Below, one piece after another: positions 62,244 through 64,000 of a stretch of 64,000 nucleotides of DNA. The notes under the pieces were generated by a model, which worked only from the letters and a program-made list of their open reading frames with translations, was not told the DNA's origin and made no database searches. The translations under genes and the position numbers were made by a program. How positions within the stretch are numbered: the first letter of the stretch is position 1; every line of letters starts with the position of its first letter. This DNA is from Rhizorhabdus dicambivorans (GTDB lineage: Bacteria > Pseudomonadota > Alphaproteobacteria > Sphingomonadales > Sphingomonadaceae): assembly GCF_002355275.1 (NCBI RefSeq), contig NZ_CP023449.1, positions 4,962,773 through 5,026,772 on the forward strand. The letters are read 5' to 3'.

Positions 62244-64000
62244 ATGGTAGTCGAACCGCATCCGCCGATCGAGGCCCCCCGCGCCGAAACGCCGCCACCG
62301 GCGCGGCGAAGGCGCGACCCCGCCAACTGGACGCTGGCGGCGGGATTCGCGGTGGTGGCGACGATCGTCGGGCTGATCGTGCTCGCCTGGTTCATCCTGT
62401 TCGTCACCAAGGGCCGCTTCCTGAAACCCAGCTTCGAATCGATCGCCAGCCGGATGACCGAGCGCGAGGTGAAGGTGGCGGGCGATTTCCAATTCTATTT
62501 CGACATCATCGACGCGCGCTTCGTGGCCGACGGGCTGACCATCTCCAATCCGAAATGGGCGGCCCGGCCCAATTTCTTCGAAGCGCGCCACATCGCCACC
62601 CGGATCAAGACGATCCCCACGCTGTTCGGGAACCGGCGCGCCGAATGGCTGGTGCTGGACGGCGGCAAGGTGGACGCCGAATGGGACCGGCAGAAGCGCA
62701 ACACCTGGACCTTTGGCGACCCTAACAAGAAAGGGGAGCCCTTCCAGTGGCCGGTGATCGGCCGCGCCGACGTGACCAACACCGAGGTCCGCTACGTCGA
62801 CCCGCAGATGTTCCTGCGCACCGACATCAAGGTGGGCGACATCGCCTCCGGTGACCGGCGCATCCAGGGCAAGGTGCCGTTCACCGGCACCGGCACTTTG
62901 CGCGGCAAACCCTTCACCATGGACGGGGCGCTGCTGTCCCCCAATTCGACGCTGACTTTCGGCCGCACCAATTTCGAGATGCACGCCCGATCGGGGCCCA
63001 CCTATCTCGACGTCGACGGGGTGTTGCCGGCCGCCACCCAGATCGAGGGATCGGACCTGAACCTGAAGGTGCGCGGGCCGAACATCCGGCTGCTGTTCGA
63101 TTTCCTCGGCGTCGCCGCGCCCGATACGCGCGCCTATCGCTTCACGTCGAAGCTGACCAAGGCGGGCGGCGAATGGCGCTTTACCCGGATCAACGGCCGC
63201 TACGGCGCCAGCGACCTTCATGGCCGGATGACGATCAGCCTGCCGAACGACCGGCTGCTGCTGCGCGCCGACCTCAACTCCAACCTCGTCGACATCATCG
63301 ATGTGGGGCCGTTCATCGGCTATGATCCACAGGCGCTGGCGGCGCAGGGCGCGCAGGCCGCGGTCGCGCAGACCGGGGGCACGCCCCGCATCCTGCCCGA
63401 CGCCCCCCTGCGCATCGAATCGATCCGCACCTATGATGCCCACATCGTCTATAAGGTGAAGGATTTCCGGAATCCGAAATTCCCGATCTCGAACGTCGAC
63501 CTGACCTTCGACCTGAACAAGAGCCTGATGACGCTGTCGCCGTTCAGCTTCGATATTGCGGGCGGCCATCTCGCCTCCGACATCACGATCGACGCGCGGG
63601 TGCCGTCGGTCATCACCGACTATGACATCCGCCTGTCGCCGACGCCGATGAGCAAGCTGTTCGCAGGCTTCGGTGTGCAGCAGGCGGGCACCACCGGCAC
63701 GCTCAAGGCACGGATCAAGCTGAAGGGTACCGGCAACACGCTGCGCGATTCTCTCGCCACCTCCGATGGCCGGATCGCGATCATCCTGCCCAAAGGCACC
63801 TTCTGGACCCAATATGTCCAGCTCGCCGAGTTCGACCTGGGCCTGTTCGTACAGAAGCTGATCCAGGACAAGCTGAAGAAGCCGATCGAGATCAATTGCG
63901 GCCTGCTCGGCTTCACCGTGCGCAACGGCGTCGCGGCGGCGGATCCGATCCTGATCGATACCGACAAGAATGTGATGACCGCGAAGGGCGGCTTCAGCTT
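62244..64000 (+). CDS. AsmA-family protein, N-terminal part (runs off the window)
   Basis: 585 residues are visible with no stop before the window end. A cytoplasmic Pro/Arg-rich N-terminus is followed by one membrane helix (FAVVATIVGLIVLAWFILF) and a long periplasmic beta-rich region: FLKPSFESIASRMTEREVKV (AsmA start), FYFDIIDARFVADGLTISNP, EWRFTRINGRYGASDLHGRM and ADLNSNLVDIIDVG. The last visible part matches the AsmA C-terminal domain (FQVQ-like GVQQAGTTGTLKARIKLKG). AsmA/TamB-type proteins are thought to bridge the periplasm and move phospholipids to the outer membrane. A long frame on the opposite strand is a shadow. Confidence 0.88.
   Translation, partial: MVVEPHPPIEAPRAETPPPARRRRDPANWTLAAGFAVVATIVGLIVLAWFILFVTKGRFLKPSFESIASRMTEREVKVAGDFQFYFDIIDARFVADGLTISNPKWAARPNFFEARHIATRIKTIPTLFGNRRAEWLVLDGGKVDAEWDRQKRNTWTFGDPNKKGEPFQWPVIGRADVTNTEVRYVDPQMFLRTDIKVGDIASGDRRIQGKVPFTGTGTLRGKPFTMDGALLSPNSTLTFGRTNFEMHARSGPTYLDVDGVLPAATQIEGSDLNLKVRGPNIRLLFDFLGVAAPDTRAYRFTSKLTKAGGEWRFTRINGRYGASDLHGRMTISLPNDRLLLRADLNSNLVDIIDVGPFIGYDPQALAAQGAQAAVAQTGGTPRILPDAPLRIESIRTYDAHIVYKVKDFRNPKFPISNVDLTFDLNKSLMTLSPFSFDIAGGHLASDITIDARVPSVITDYDIRLSPTPMSKLFAGFGVQQAGTTGTLKARIKLKGTGNTLRDSLATSDGRIAIILPKGTFWTQYVQLAEFDLGLFVQKLIQDKLKKPIEINCGLLGFTVRNGVAAADPILIDTDKNVMTAKGGFS

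Noticed and set aside
62088..63812. 574-codon minus-strand frame
   Set aside because: Antisense to the AsmA-family gene, whose membrane helix and AsmA motifs are clear; the shadow would also overlap the rpmI promoter.

Overview
The window is GC-rich chromosomal DNA from an alphaproteobacterium, most likely a sphingomonad (Sphingomonas/Rhizorhabdus type). This placement is inferred from gene content and order: tsaB-rimI-mucR-fur-plsC-miaB-phoH-ybeY...corC, a methionine synthase split into two proteins, a PEPxxWA-CTERM/exosortase locus, and sphingomonad-like dispersed palindromes. I ran no database search. There are no rRNA genes, no CRISPR arrays and no sign of a plasmid or prophage. The only intact mobile element is one IS481-family insertion sequence.

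Layout. 1-6.1 kb holds housekeeping genes: an Mrp/ApbC C-terminus, a CoA-binding protein, a CysQ-like phosphatase, pmbA, ubiA, rsmE and gshA. 6.2-7.1 kb has a structured RNA resembling a cobalamin riboswitch, followed by a secreted CAP-domain protein. 7.2-19.1 kb is an envelope-polysaccharide and protein-sorting locus. It contains a PEPxxWA-CTERM substrate, a V-type exosortase, EpsI, a small membrane accessory protein with a TTG start, an EpsD-like prolyl isomerase lipoprotein, an initiating sugar-phosphate transferase, a TPR lipoprotein, two glycosyltransferases, a flippase and an O-antigen ligase/polymerase. The export half of what may be the same pathway lies 30 kb away (47.8-52.7 kb): Wza-like, outer-membrane barrel, Wzz/GumC-like and BY-kinase-like proteins, plus a PhoN-fold protein lacking two catalytic residues.

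19.2-32.2 kb is a core co-directional block (nfu, nitroreductase, tsaB, rimI, mucR, fur, plsC, IS481, miaB, phoH, ybeY, corC). Two periplasmic beta-propeller sugar dehydrogenase-like genes flank corC. 32.2-40.5 kb carries bpt, ilvA, a beta-hydroxyacid dehydrogenase, a YtcJ-like amidohydrolase, a PafA-like phosphatase and two secreted proteins. 40.6-46.4 kb is the methionine/SAM-cycle operon (ArsR-methyltransferase regulator, metF, metH in two parts) with a clear palindromic operator at its head. 46.5-47.8 kb has mlaA and a tiny lipoprotein with a strong terminator. 53-64 kb has a tRNA-Leu(UAA) interrupted by a group I intron, ihfB, a cytochrome c, tRNA-Tyr, rlmB, a [2Fe-2S] ferredoxin, alkA, pheST, a GIY-YIG protein, rpmI-rplT and the start of an AsmA-family gene.

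The most notable observations are the tRNA-Leu group I intron, split at the same anticodon position as the cyanobacterial intron. Next is the apparently orphan B12-riboswitch-like RNA. The IS481 copy has a target duplication that contains the stop codons of both plsC and the transposase, and its transposase start codon is buried in a 10-bp hairpin. Also notable are the two-locus exosortase/polysaccharide system and a dispersed repeat that encodes part of a signal peptide.
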